From CAYWTX01 sp964461295 (GTDB lineage Bacteria > Planctomycetota > Phycisphaerae > SM23-33): DNA of 9,363 nucleotides. Position 1 is the first letter of the stretch. Every line of letters starts with the position of its first letter. The stretch is from the NCBI GenBank assembly GCA_964461295.1, contig CAYWTX010000301.1, positions 1-9,363 of the forward strand, in the 5' to 3' direction. The notes beneath the pieces are model-generated. The model did no database searches, was not told the DNA's origin, and saw only the letters and a program-made list of their open reading frames with translations. Shown piece by piece: positions 1 to 6,899 of this stretch. The translations under genes were made by a program, and so were the position numbers.

Positions 1-101
1 CCGCCCGTCCAGCCGGACAAGAGGGCAGGTCTTCACTACAGCCGTCTGGCGAACGCCGTTCGACGGAATGCTGAATGATTGCGCGGAAAAAATTCTGCAA
101 A

Positions 102-120
102 CCCCCCGCCGCGGGGGGGG
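102..120. repeat. C-tract/G-tract inverted repeat
   Basis: Six C (102-107), a five-base spacer GCCGC, then eight G (113-120) can form a six-pair GC hairpin. Read on the minus strand, it is followed by a T-rich stretch (complement of the A-rich run at about 87-92). This could act as a leftward terminator, but no leftward gene is seen upstream of it. Long homopolymer G runs are also a common site of sequencing or assembly error. Confidence 0.35.
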
Positions 121-419
121 AACTGCGAAAGTTGGGCTAGCTCGATGCAGCTTTCAGGACGTTCCATGCCGGGGATTCTACCCTCCCCCGCCCGCGACGG
201 GAGCGGAATCGCCGATTGTCGCTCGCTCAACTCCTCTGCACGGCTCCTGGCCCGGTTCGCCTGCCGCCAGAGCCCGCGGGGCCGGAACCTGCCCGCCGGC
301 CGGCCGGGCAATCCCAACTCCACCACGCCGGCCTCGCTTGAGACGGACGCTGGCGTGACGCGCGCCGACGCGATAGACTCTCGGGCGTCTGGGTGGCGTT
401 GGGCCGGAGGCGGCTGCAA

Positions 420-440
420 GTCCCGATGGTGCGTCGGGAC
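420..440. repeat. Perfect 7-bp hairpin upstream of the beta-helix gene
   Basis: GTCCCGA (420-426) and TCGGGAC (434-440) are exact reverse complements around a seven-base loop. The site lies about 80 bases before the ATG at 520. There is no T-run after it, so it is not a classical terminator. It could be an operator or a leader RNA structure; the function is unknown. Confidence 0.35.
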
Positions 441-519
441 AGTCGTGGCGCCGAAGGTTCTCGGCGTGGGGATCGCCGCGTGGTCGGGAAAATCGGGTAG
501 TTGGGTGCACGGCGGAAGC

Positions 520-1971
520 ATGAGAGACGGCAGGCGGTCACTTCTGGCGACGATGGCGGCTGTGATGTTGGCGGCCTCGGGCTCGCGCGGGCCGGCAGAG
601 GTGATCCGCGCCACGCCGGCCGACTACGAGGCCAAGGCCCGTGCCCTCAACCCCGGCGACGCCTTGCTCTTGGAGGCCGGCGAGTACAAGAGCTTGCTGC
701 GGCTGGCGAGCCGCCACGGGCGACCGGATGCGCCGATCACCGTCGCGGGTCCGGCTGGGCCGCTGGAGGCTGTGTTCATCGGGAAGAAGGGCGCCAACAC
801 CCTGGAGTTGTCCGATTCCAGCTACATCGTCGTCAAGAGGCTGACGTTCGACGGCCAAGGCGTCGCCGACGACGCGATCAAGGCGGGCGACGGCAAGCTG
901 CGCCCGGTCCATCACATCACGCTTGAAGGCAACGTGATCCGCAATCACGGCCAGCGCCAGACGTTTGTCGGCATCAACGCCCAGGTGCCTTGCTGGGACT
1001 GGGTGATCCGGGGCAACACCATCCTTGGAGCCGGCACGGGGATGTACCTCGGCGACTCGGGGGGCGTCTTTCCGTTCGTCCGGGGGCTCATCGAGTACAA
1101 CCTGGTGAAGGACCCCAAGGGCTACTGCCTCCAGATCAAGCACCAGAACCGGCGGGCCGAACTGGATGGCCTGCCGACAGAGCCGTCGGAGACGATTCTC
1201 CGCTACAACGTCTTCACGAAAAACGAGGCGGTCGGCGAGATTGGCGACCGGCCAAGCGTCCTCATCGACGGCCTGCCCGATTCGGGTCCGGGCTCGCGCG
1301 ACAGGTATCACGTATACGGCAACGTTTTCCTCAACAATCCGCGGGAGTCCCTCTTCCAGGGAACCGGGCGGATCAGCTTGCACGACAACATCTTCGTGTC
1401 CTCCAAGCTCCCTTGCGTGACGATCCACCCGCATTCGGGCAAGACGCCCAGGAGCATCCGCATCTACCACAACACCATCGTGACCGAGCGGGAACCCATC
1501 CGCGTCGTCGGGGCCGAACCCGATGCCGAGGTGGTCATCGCGGGCAACCTCATCGCCAGCGACCTCCTCCGCCAACAGATGCGCGTCCGCATGGGCAGCA
1601 ACCTGCTGCTGGGCCTCGGCGCAGCCGACCAGTTCTTCGCCTCGCTGAGCCCCTGGCCCGACAGGATCGATCTCCAGCCGAGAGAACTGCCGGGCGCGGC
1701 GATCCCCGACGCCGTGTTGGGGATCCTTGCCGAGGACATCGACTCGGGGATCGACTTCGCCAGGAAGCCGAAGACCCGCTGGAGCTACTGCGGCGCCTTC
1801 TCGCAAGCCTTCGGCAAGCCGCAGCCTGTCCTCAAGCTCGCGGGACCCGACGCCGCCGCCGACTTGCCCCCGCCGACTTCCTCCCCGGCGCCCGACCCGA
1901 CCTCGCGAGCGACCCGACCCGCGGGCGTCACTTCAGGAACGACAGAGGACACCAGAAGACCCAGTAGATGA
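520..1971 (+). CDS. Secreted right-handed parallel beta-helix protein (polysaccharide-lyase-like fold)
   Basis: 483 residues from the ATG at 520. The frame is open back to 79, but the extra 147 residues look non-coding. The ATG at 520 is preceded by a modest purine-rich GGCGGAAG and opens a typical signal peptide: basic MRDGRR, then a hydrophobic stretch to about residue 22, with export likely. The mature part starts with ADYEAKARALNPGDALLLEAG (residues about 31-51), the entry strand common in chondroitinase B/alginate-lyase-like beta-helix proteins. Repeated coils follow, rich in N-x-(I/V/F) turns (GNVIRN, GNTILG, YNVFTKN, GNVFLNN, DNIFVSS, HNTIV). A basic residue in LQIKHQN (K207) sits in a coil reminiscent of the PL6 lysine region, but I cannot establish a catalytic site, so an enzyme activity is not claimed. 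The last ~45 residues are Pro/Thr/Ser-rich and probably disordered. The final 44 bases overlap the convergent membrane-protein gene. Confidence 0.8.
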   Translation: MRDGRRSLLATMAAVMLAASGSRGPAEVIRATPADYEAKARALNPGDALLLEAGEYKSLLRLASRHGRPDAPITVAGPAGPLEAVFIGKKGANTLELSDSSYIVVKRLTFDGQGVADDAIKAGDGKLRPVHHITLEGNVIRNHGQRQTFVGINAQVPCWDWVIRGNTILGAGTGMYLGDSGGVFPFVRGLIEYNLVKDPKGYCLQIKHQNRRAELDGLPTEPSETILRYNVFTKNEAVGEIGDRPSVLIDGLPDSGPGSRDRYHVYGNVFLNNPRESLFQGTGRISLHDNIFVSSKLPCVTIHPHSGKTPRSIRIYHNTIVTEREPIRVVGAEPDAEVVIAGNLIASDLLRQQMRVRMGSNLLLGLGAADQFFASLSPWPDRIDLQPRELPGAAIPDAVLGILAEDIDSGIDFARKPKTRWSYCGAFSQAFGKPQPVLKLAGPDAAADLPPPTSSPAPDPTSRATRPAGVTSGTTEDTRRPSR

Positions 1972-2329
1972 GCCCCACCGCGACGACGAGCGCCCCGCTG
2001 ACGAGAACTTCCACCAGCGCCAGGCGAGCCCATCTCTCCTGTCCCCGGCGAAGGGGGCGGGTGGCGCAAACGATCACGCCGGCGCAGAGAGCGATGGCGA
2101 CAATGCTCCGCCCCCCCACCCGAATGTGTCTTGCGGGAACGACCACTCGCACGCTGTCGCCGCTGGACATCCGATCGCTGACGGCGCCACCGGCCGACCA
2201 GCCCGCGGCCCCGGCGGCGCAGGCCAGCAACACCAACCCCGCGACGAGCCGATAGCGATACCGCGGCCTTCGCACGGCGCCGACCCACAGTCGCCCGACG
2301 CTGCTGCCCGCGGGTTTCGTCTGCGGCAT
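1928..2329 (-). CDS. Small membrane protein, three predicted helices, unknown function
   Basis: 133 residues, not recognised as a named family. Hydrophobic segments are at about residues 28-49, 75-90 and 104-126. A polar stretch of about 25 residues separates helices 1 and 2, and Arg-rich flanks (RRPRYRYR; RPLRRGQ) suggest a positive-inside topology. I choose the ATG at 2329 over the one at 2335: GGAGAGGA abuts the 2335 ATG directly but stands six bases before the 2329 ATG, which is the right spacing. The gene follows the other membrane-protein gene by about 30 bases on the same strand, so the two are likely one operon. Its 3' end overlaps the beta-helix gene tail to tail. Function unknown; an inner-membrane location is inferred from the helices only. 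Confidence 0.7.
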   Translation of the reverse strand: MPQTKPAGSSVGRLWVGAVRRPRYRYRLVAGLVLLACAAGAAGWSAGGAVSDRMSSGDSVRVVVPARHIRVGGRSIVAIALCAGVIVCATRPLRRGQERWARLALVEVLVSGALVVAVGLIYWVFWCPLSFLK

Positions 2330-2359
2330 CGCCATTCCTCTCCGCTCGCTGGCTGAGGG

Positions 2360-2755
2360 CTATCGCAGCCCCAGCAGGTTGAAGCCCAGAGCGCACTCGA
2401 CGAAGACCATCGCCCAGACGGCCAGGACCAGGCCGCTGACACAGAAGAACGCCAGGCCCGCGGATCGCAGTTGCCCCCGCGACCTGGTGGCCGCGGCCAA
2501 GGCGTAGACGCACGAAGCGGCCAGACAGGCCAGGATGCCCACTCCCGCCATGCCTCCCCAGCTTGAGTCCCTCAGCGCCGTCAGCGACGTGTCCGTTCCG
2601 TCTTCCCCGGCCATGTACAGGCCGATGACCTTGGCCATGGCCCAGATGATCCCGCCCATTGCCAGCAGCAGGAGAACCATGCTGCGGCGGATTTTCGCCC
2701 ACACGCGCGTGTCGTCCCGCTCCAGCTCGCGGCGGATGGCGTCGTTCATCTCCAT
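2360..2755 (-). CDS. Small membrane protein, three predicted helices, unknown function
   Basis: 131 residues, starting MEMNDAIRRELERDD. The frame extends further upstream, but the ATG at 2755 has a strong ribosome site (GAGGA, five bases away) and the upstream extension has no membrane or domain features. A charged amphipathic N-terminus (residues 1-25) precedes hydrophobic segments at about 26-48, 67-89 and 99-123. A Glu (E120) and two Cys lie in or near the third helix and its neighbours. It is the first gene of a probable two-gene leftward operon whose second member is of similar size and topology. A candidate promoter lies about 35-60 bases upstream. I recognise no family; a regulatory, transport-accessory or envelope role cannot be told apart. 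Confidence 0.7.
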   Translation of the reverse strand: MEMNDAIRRELERDDTRVWAKIRRSMVLLLLAMGGIIWAMAKVIGLYMAGEDGTDTSLTALRDSSWGGMAGVGILACLAASCVYALAAATRSRGQLRSAGLAFFCVSGLVLAVWAMVFVECALGFNLLGLR

Positions 2756-2790
2756 GGCGTTCCTCAACGACAGTGTCTGCCCGTCCGGAT

Positions 2791-2818
2791 AGGCTAGTGA
2801 GCACCCGGCGGATGTCAA
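2791..2818 (-). promoter_or_regulatory. Candidate sigma70-type promoter for the membrane-protein pair
   Basis: On the minus strand a perfect TTGACA (2818-2813) is followed after 16 bases by TAGCCT (2796-2791), a three-of-six match to TATAAT. Transcription would begin near 2784, giving a leader of about 30 bases before the ATG at 2755 that contains the GAGGA ribosome site. The -35 is convincing and the -10 is weak. Confidence 0.45.
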
Positions 2819-2843
2819 GTGGCTGTCTTCGAAGCGAACCGCG

Positions 2844-2869
2844 GCGCGGAGCGCGGAGCGGAGCGCGGC
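2844..2869. repeat. Short GC-rich tandem repeat in the divergent intergenic region
   Basis: GCGCGGA occurs twice in tandem (2844-2857), followed by the shortened unit GCGGA (2858-2862) and GCGCGGC (2863-2869). It lies between the leftward membrane-protein operon (start 2755) and the rightward haem-protein gene (start 2992), just upstream of the candidate leftward promoter. It may be slippage-prone DNA or a protein-binding site; no function can be assigned. Confidence 0.6.
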
Positions 2870-2991
2870 GCCCGCTGCCGCAGCTTCCGCGCATGGGCCA
2901 GCCGCTTCCCGCGTGCCTCCGAGGACACGCCGGGGTTGCACTTCTTAGTGGTGAGACACAATGGCATCGCCCTGTCGGATGGAGTTGACCT

Positions 2992-5331
2992 ATGCCGGCA
3001 ATCACCGGAGTGATCACAGGCGACAGACCCCAGCCGCTTGCCGTTGCGTTGGCGATGGCGGCCGTGGCGGCCGTTCCGGGCACGGCCTATACGGCAGGCC
3101 CGGCGGGGGCACGCGGGCGACCCGCGGCGGACAGTGCGGCGACGGCCGCTCGCCGTCCGGCCGACGAAACCCCTTCGGCGCCGTTGGACTGGCGGCGCGC
3201 CGTCGCGGCGGCGGGCGTGCGGGAGATTGTCTTCGCCGTGCGGGCCGCGGGGCGCGACGAGTGGCACTACTACGCCAACTTCGGCTACGAGATCAGCCCC
3301 GACCCGTCGTTTCAGATTCCGCCCGGCCAGGCATGGCGCTACGCCGGGCACGCCGGCCGGAGGTTCGGGACCGTCTGGAAGTACGGCGGCAAGGGCGGGC
3401 GCCTGGCCCGCATGGACCTGCGCAGCGGCAAGGTGACGGCCCTGCTGGACGACCCCAACGGCGATGTCCGCGACCCTTGTGTGCACTACGACGGCCGGCG
3501 GATCCTGCTGGCGTACCGCAAGGGCGGCACGGACCAGTACCACCTGTACGAGATTGGCGCCGACGGCGCCGGCCTGCGCCAACTCACCGACGGCCCATGG
3601 GACGACGTCGAGCCGACGTACGCGCCCGACGGTTCGATCGTTTTCGCCTCGACGCGGGCCAGGCGGTTCGTGCCCTGCTGGAAGACGCCGGTGGCCATCC
3701 TCCACCGCTGCGACGCCGATGGGCGGAACATCCGGGCACTGTCCAGCAACGTCGAGCACGACAACTCGCCCTGGATGCTCCCCGACGGCCGGGTGGTCTA
3801 CACCCGCTGGGAGTACCTCGACCGCTGCGACATGAAGTTCCACCACCTCTGGTCGATGTACCCCGACGGGACGGGGCAGATGGTGTTCTTCGGGAACATG
3901 CGCCCCAACGACGTGATGATCGACGCCAAGCCGGTCCCGCCATCGCCCGCCTCCGGGCAAGCGGGCGCGGGCAAGGTGCTGGCCATCTTCTCCTCCGGCC
4001 CGGGCGAACACGGCAAGCCCGAGCACCGCGGGGCCGTGGTCGTCGTCGATCCCGACGCCGGCCCGGACGAGAAGGGAGCGGTCCGGTACATCACGGCGCC
4101 GACCAAACCCTACGGCGACGGGTATCGCGACCCGTTTCCGTTGTCGGCGGACCTGTTCCTGGCGGTCCGCGACCAGCCTGGCGGCAGCAGCCTGGTCCTG
4201 CTCGACGCCAACGGCGCGCAGGAGACCGTCCACACCCTTGCCGACCGCTCGCTGCTCCTGCACGAGCCGCGCCCCCTGAAACCGCACCCGCGCGAGCCGG
4301 TCCTCGCGTCGCGCACGAACCTGGCGAACGAAACCGGCGTCGTGGTGCTCAGCGACGTGACCCATGGCCGGAACATGAACGGCGTCCGGCCGGGCGAGAT
4401 CACGAAGCTGCTGGTCCTGGAGCAGTTGCCCAAGCCGTGGAACTGCAACGCCGGACCGGACATGATCACGTTCGGCACGCATATCTGGGGTGAGAGCGGG
4501 ACCTACACGCTCAGCCGCATCCTCGGCACCGTGCCGGTGCAGGCCGACGGCTCGGCCTGCTTCGAGGTCCCCGCCCTCCGCAGCCTGTTCTTCGTCGCCT
4601 TGGACGCCAACAACCTGGCCGTCAAGCGGATGCAAAGCTTCTGCACGGTGATGCCCGGCGAGACGGCCGGCTGCGTCGGCTGCCACGAGAACCGCCAGGA
4701 CACTCTGCGCGAGAGCCGCGCCCTGCTGGCCACGCGGAAGCCCGCTCGCATCGAGCCCGTCGCCGGCGTGCCGGAGATACTCGACTACCTGCGCGACATC
4801 CAGCCCATCCTGGACAAGCACTGCGTGCGCTGCCACGACGGCCGGGCCGAGCCCGGCAAGGGAGCGGCCGTGAATCTCAGTTCGCAGCCGGTGGAGTACA
4901 GCAAGCAGGACCCGCGCCGGTATGCCCGCGGCTACCTGACGCTGGTGGCGCGGAAGCAGAACGACTGGGTGGCCCACGCATGGAACAAAGACGGCAACCG
5001 CCCGCCGCGGACGCTGGGCAGCTCGGGCAGCCGCCTGATGAAGCTCATCGACGGCAGCCACTACCAGGCCCGCCCCTCGGCGCGGGAGCAGGAGTTTGTG
5101 CGGCTGTGGATCGACACCAGCGCGACCTACGCCGGCACGTACGCGGCCCTGGGCGGGATGGAAGGCCCGTACCACGTGCCGACGTTCCGCCCCAACGAGC
5201 ACTATGTCCGCGAGATGAAGCGATACGGCGTCCTGCCGGCGACGTTCGACCTCGCCAAGGACCCGATCAACGTCTACGAAACCGACCAGACCTACTGGCG
5301 GTCGTTCTGGCACACCGGCGGAGTAAGGTAG
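2992..5331 (+). CDS. Secreted hydrazine-synthase-alpha-like protein: beta-propeller plus two c-type haem sites
   Basis: 779 residues. The ATG at 2992 has GGAG seven bases upstream. Residues about 14-34 form a hydrophobic export segment, followed by a low-complexity Ala/Arg/Pro stretch to about 60. Residues about 75-430 are a TolB/WD40-like propeller (for example DDVEPTYAPDGSIVFAS at 204 and SSNVEHDNSPWMLPDGRVVY). A middle domain (LGTVPVQADGSACFEVPALR) leads into CVGCH at 561-565. A second site, CVRCH at 611-615, follows DIQPILDKH, a motif usual in planctomycete c-type cytochrome domains. The order propeller, middle domain, haem, haem is that of the alpha subunit of anammox hydrazine synthase. 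Many non-anammox planctomycetes carry such relatives without known function. No beta or gamma subunit gene is visible here, and the residue four after H565 is Gln, whereas I recall Tyr as haem ligand there in the true enzyme. I therefore infer a periplasmic redox or haem protein of unknown substrate. The stop is TAG. Confidence 0.85.
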   Translation: MPAITGVITGDRPQPLAVALAMAAVAAVPGTAYTAGPAGARGRPAADSAATAARRPADETPSAPLDWRRAVAAAGVREIVFAVRAAGRDEWHYYANFGYEISPDPSFQIPPGQAWRYAGHAGRRFGTVWKYGGKGGRLARMDLRSGKVTALLDDPNGDVRDPCVHYDGRRILLAYRKGGTDQYHLYEIGADGAGLRQLTDGPWDDVEPTYAPDGSIVFASTRARRFVPCWKTPVAILHRCDADGRNIRALSSNVEHDNSPWMLPDGRVVYTRWEYLDRCDMKFHHLWSMYPDGTGQMVFFGNMRPNDVMIDAKPVPPSPASGQAGAGKVLAIFSSGPGEHGKPEHRGAVVVVDPDAGPDEKGAVRYITAPTKPYGDGYRDPFPLSADLFLAVRDQPGGSSLVLLDANGAQETVHTLADRSLLLHEPRPLKPHPREPVLASRTNLANETGVVVLSDVTHGRNMNGVRPGEITKLLVLEQLPKPWNCNAGPDMITFGTHIWGESGTYTLSRILGTVPVQADGSACFEVPALRSLFFVALDANNLAVKRMQSFCTVMPGETAGCVGCHENRQDTLRESRALLATRKPARIEPVAGVPEILDYLRDIQPILDKHCVRCHDGRAEPGKGAAVNLSSQPVEYSKQDPRRYARGYLTLVARKQNDWVAHAWNKDGNRPPRTLGSSGSRLMKLIDGSHYQARPSAREQEFVRLWIDTSATYAGTYAALGGMEGPYHVPTFRPNEHYVREMKRYGVLPATFDLAKDPINVYETDQTYWRSFWHTGGVR

Positions 5332-5335
5332 GAGG
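5330..5335 (+). promoter_or_regulatory. Perfect Shine-Dalgarno AGGAGG not belonging to an obvious gene
   Basis: AGGAGG overlaps the TAG stop of the haem-protein gene and stands six bases before a GTG (5342), which opens only a 19-codon frame. It is the strongest ribosome site in this part of the window and lies 112 bases before the PQQ-like gene's own site (GGAG at 5437-5440). It implies translation of a short leader or the remnant of a lost gene start. Confidence 0.5.
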
Positions 5336-5341
5336 CGGTCT

Positions 5342-5401
5342 GTGAAGAACCGTATCGCTGTGTGCGGAGAAACATGGCGGGGGTTCGGCGGTTCATCGTA
5401 G
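5342..5401 (+). CDS. Possible 19-residue leader peptide (low confidence)
   Basis: GTG start with an ideal AGGAGG six bases upstream; the product begins VKNRIAVCGETW and stops at TAG 5399-5401. It shows no hydrophobic or attenuator-like residue run. A second tiny frame (ATG 5374 to TAG 5469, 31 codons, GGAGA close upstream) overlaps both it and the first 22 bases of the PQQ-like gene, which could allow translational coupling. Either may be chance; only the ribosome site argues for this one. Confidence 0.25.
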   Translation: MKNRIAVCGETWRGFGGSS

Positions 5402-5447
5402 CGACGTTCGTGCGGTCGGTCGGCGAAGGCGGGCAGGGAGCGGTGGC

Positions 5448-6899
5448 ATGGCGGTCAGGCCAGGCATAGTCCGAATGGCGTTAACGGGTGCGGCTGTCGT
5501 GGCGGCCCTTGCGGCGGAGGCGCCGGCCGACGACTGGCCGGTGTGGGGCGGGCGGAACGACCGCAACATGGTCTCGCCGGAGACGCACTTGCCGGACCTG
5601 GCCGACGAAGCGAACACGCCGTGGCAGAAGCTGCACGAGACGCCACTGGTCCGGTGGCGACACAAACTGGAGGGCACCACGTACGGCACGCCGACGGTGG
5701 CGGGCGGGTGCGTCCACGTGGGCACGTGCCTGGGCAAGGGCGCCGACCTTCGCGAGGCCGTCGAGTGCCTCGACGAGGCGACGGGCGTGCTCCTGTGGCG
5801 ATGGACGTCCCCGGTGCGGATGCTGATCGACCCGAACCGCCCGGCCCCCCACTCCTACGCGGTGAACGACGCGCCGCCCCTGCGCGCCGCGGGCGTGTGC
5901 TCCTCCCCGGCCGTCGAGGACGGGCGAGTCTACTTCGTCAGCAGCCGGGGCAAGGTGGTCTGTCTGGACGCCGACGGCGCGCCGCCGTCCGGACCGGGGA
6001 CGCCGGCGACGGCGACGTCGCGCCCCGCCGCGTCTCAGCCGGGCGGCGCCGCCACGTCGCGCCCGGCGCGAGTCGTCTGGGAACTCGACCTGTGGAGCGA
6101 TCCGAACGTGCTGGCCCGCCCGGCGGACCTCTTCAGCAGCAGCGTGCTGCTCCATGGCCAGTTCGTCTACGTCTGCACGTCCAACGGCGTGGACCAGAAC
6201 TGGAAGCAGAACAAGTACCCCGCCCGCGTCAGCACGCCCAGCCCGGAGGCCCCGAGCCTGATCGCGCTGGACAAGTCCACTGGGCGCCTGGCGGCCCGCG
6301 ACCGTGAAGGGATCGGCCGGCGGGTGTACCAGGGGCAGTGGTCCTCGCCGTCGCTGGGCCAGGCGCCCGGGCGGACGCTGGTGCTCTACGCCGGCGGCGA
6401 CGCCGTGCTGTACGCCTTCGAGGCGCTGGCCGAGCGGCCCGGCGGCGTCGCCACGCTCAAGAAGGTCTGGTCGTTCGACTGCCTCCCGGCGGAGTACAAG
6501 ACCCGCGACGCCAACGGCGTGCCCGTCGATTTCCGCCTGGGCGACAGGGATGTCAAGGGAAGCCTCAACAAAGGCGACGGCCTCTACGTCGGTCCCAGCC
6601 ACGTCATCGCCACGCCCGTCTTCCACGACGGGCGGGTGTACGTGGCGCTGGGGCGCGACCCCCGCCACGGCCGGGGACGCGGGGCGCTGCACTGCATCGA
6701 CGCGGCGAAGACGGGCGACATCACGGCCACGGGCGCCGTGTGGTCCTATCGCGACATCGAGTGGTCGATCTCGACGGTGGCGGTTGTCGGCGGGCTGGTC
6801 TACGCCGGCGACGTCGGCGGGCGGCTGCACTGCCTCGACGCCCGCACCGGCGCCGTCCGCTGGGTGCACGGCCAGGGCGCCCGCAACAGCGCCGCATAG
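5448..6899 (+). CDS. Secreted PQQ-like beta-propeller protein, cut short by an in-frame TAG
   Basis: 483 residues to the TAG. The ATG at 5448 has GGGAG about seven bases upstream and opens a signal peptide (basic MAVRPGIVR, hydrophobic core, likely cut after APA near residue 27). DDWPVWGGRNDRNMVSPET (about 28-46) is the entry strand typical of planctomycete PQQ-binding-like propellers. The body holds propeller strands of the type DGRVYFVSSRGKVVCLDA and GGLVYAGDVGGRLHCLDA, with trailing G-x-x-x-W residues (GAVRW). Residues 178-208 are an Ala/Pro/Ser/Thr-rich linker with a doubled ATSRP, inserted inside the propeller. No quinoprotein dehydrogenase catalytic residues or haem site are evident, so a binding or scaffolding role is likelier than a dehydrogenase; the substrate is unknown. 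The frame ends at TAG inside the propeller, and the missing last strands are encoded directly downstream, to 7133. The gene is either a recent pseudogene, a sequencing error or a readthrough gene. Confidence 0.85.
   Translation: MAVRPGIVRMALTGAAVVAALAAEAPADDWPVWGGRNDRNMVSPETHLPDLADEANTPWQKLHETPLVRWRHKLEGTTYGTPTVAGGCVHVGTCLGKGADLREAVECLDEATGVLLWRWTSPVRMLIDPNRPAPHSYAVNDAPPLRAAGVCSSPAVEDGRVYFVSSRGKVVCLDADGAPPSGPGTPATATSRPAASQPGGAATSRPARVVWELDLWSDPNVLARPADLFSSSVLLHGQFVYVCTSNGVDQNWKQNKYPARVSTPSPEAPSLIALDKSTGRLAARDREGIGRRVYQGQWSSPSLGQAPGRTLVLYAGGDAVLYAFEALAERPGGVATLKKVWSFDCLPAEYKTRDANGVPVDFRLGDRDVKGSLNKGDGLYVGPSHVIATPVFHDGRVYVALGRDPRHGRGRGALHCIDAAKTGDITATGAVWSYRDIEWSISTVAVVGGLVYAGDVGGRLHCLDARTGAVRWVHGQGARNSAA

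Larger units (their letters stand above)
1..519. other. Non-coding or unassigned stretch upstream of the beta-helix gene
   Basis: No convincing gene is seen. Open frames exist on both strands, but their products are Arg/Pro/Ala-rich without hydrophobic cores or recognisable motifs, as expected from chance open frames in GC-rich DNA. Visible structures are an inverted repeat at 42-66 (CCGTC/GACGG enclosing a GGC-GAAC-GCC stem), a C6/G8 tract at 102-120, and a perfect 7-bp hairpin at 420-440. The left edge may hold the downstream flank of a gene lying outside the window. Confidence 0.55.

Noticed and set aside
79..519. N-terminal extension of the beta-helix gene to an ATG at 79
   Set aside because: The extra 147 residues lack domain features and would bury a good signal peptide that begins at the ATG at 520.
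538..1806. 422-codon minus-strand frame opposite the beta-helix gene
   Set aside because: Antisense shadow: composition like other GC-rich shadows, no motif, and the plus strand has a coherent secreted protein.
2756..2941. Upstream extension of the 131-residue membrane protein to 2941
   Set aside because: It would run through the tandem repeat and the candidate promoter. The ATG at 2755 has a well-placed GAGGA.
2815..5313. 832-codon open frame on the minus strand opposite the haem-protein gene
   Set aside because: The product is His/Arg/Val/Ala-rich low complexity with no domain, while the plus strand holds clear propeller and CxxCH motifs. Long antisense frames are expected at this GC content.
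2992..5331. Calling the haem protein a true hydrazine synthase (hzsA)
   Set aside because: No partner subunits are nearby and the expected Tyr after the first CxxCH is not present; related proteins occur in non-anammox planctomycetes.
6897..6899. TAG read as an amino acid through genome-wide recoding or pyrrolysine
   Set aside because: Other genes in the window end normally at TAG, and no pyrrolysine-type enzyme context exists.
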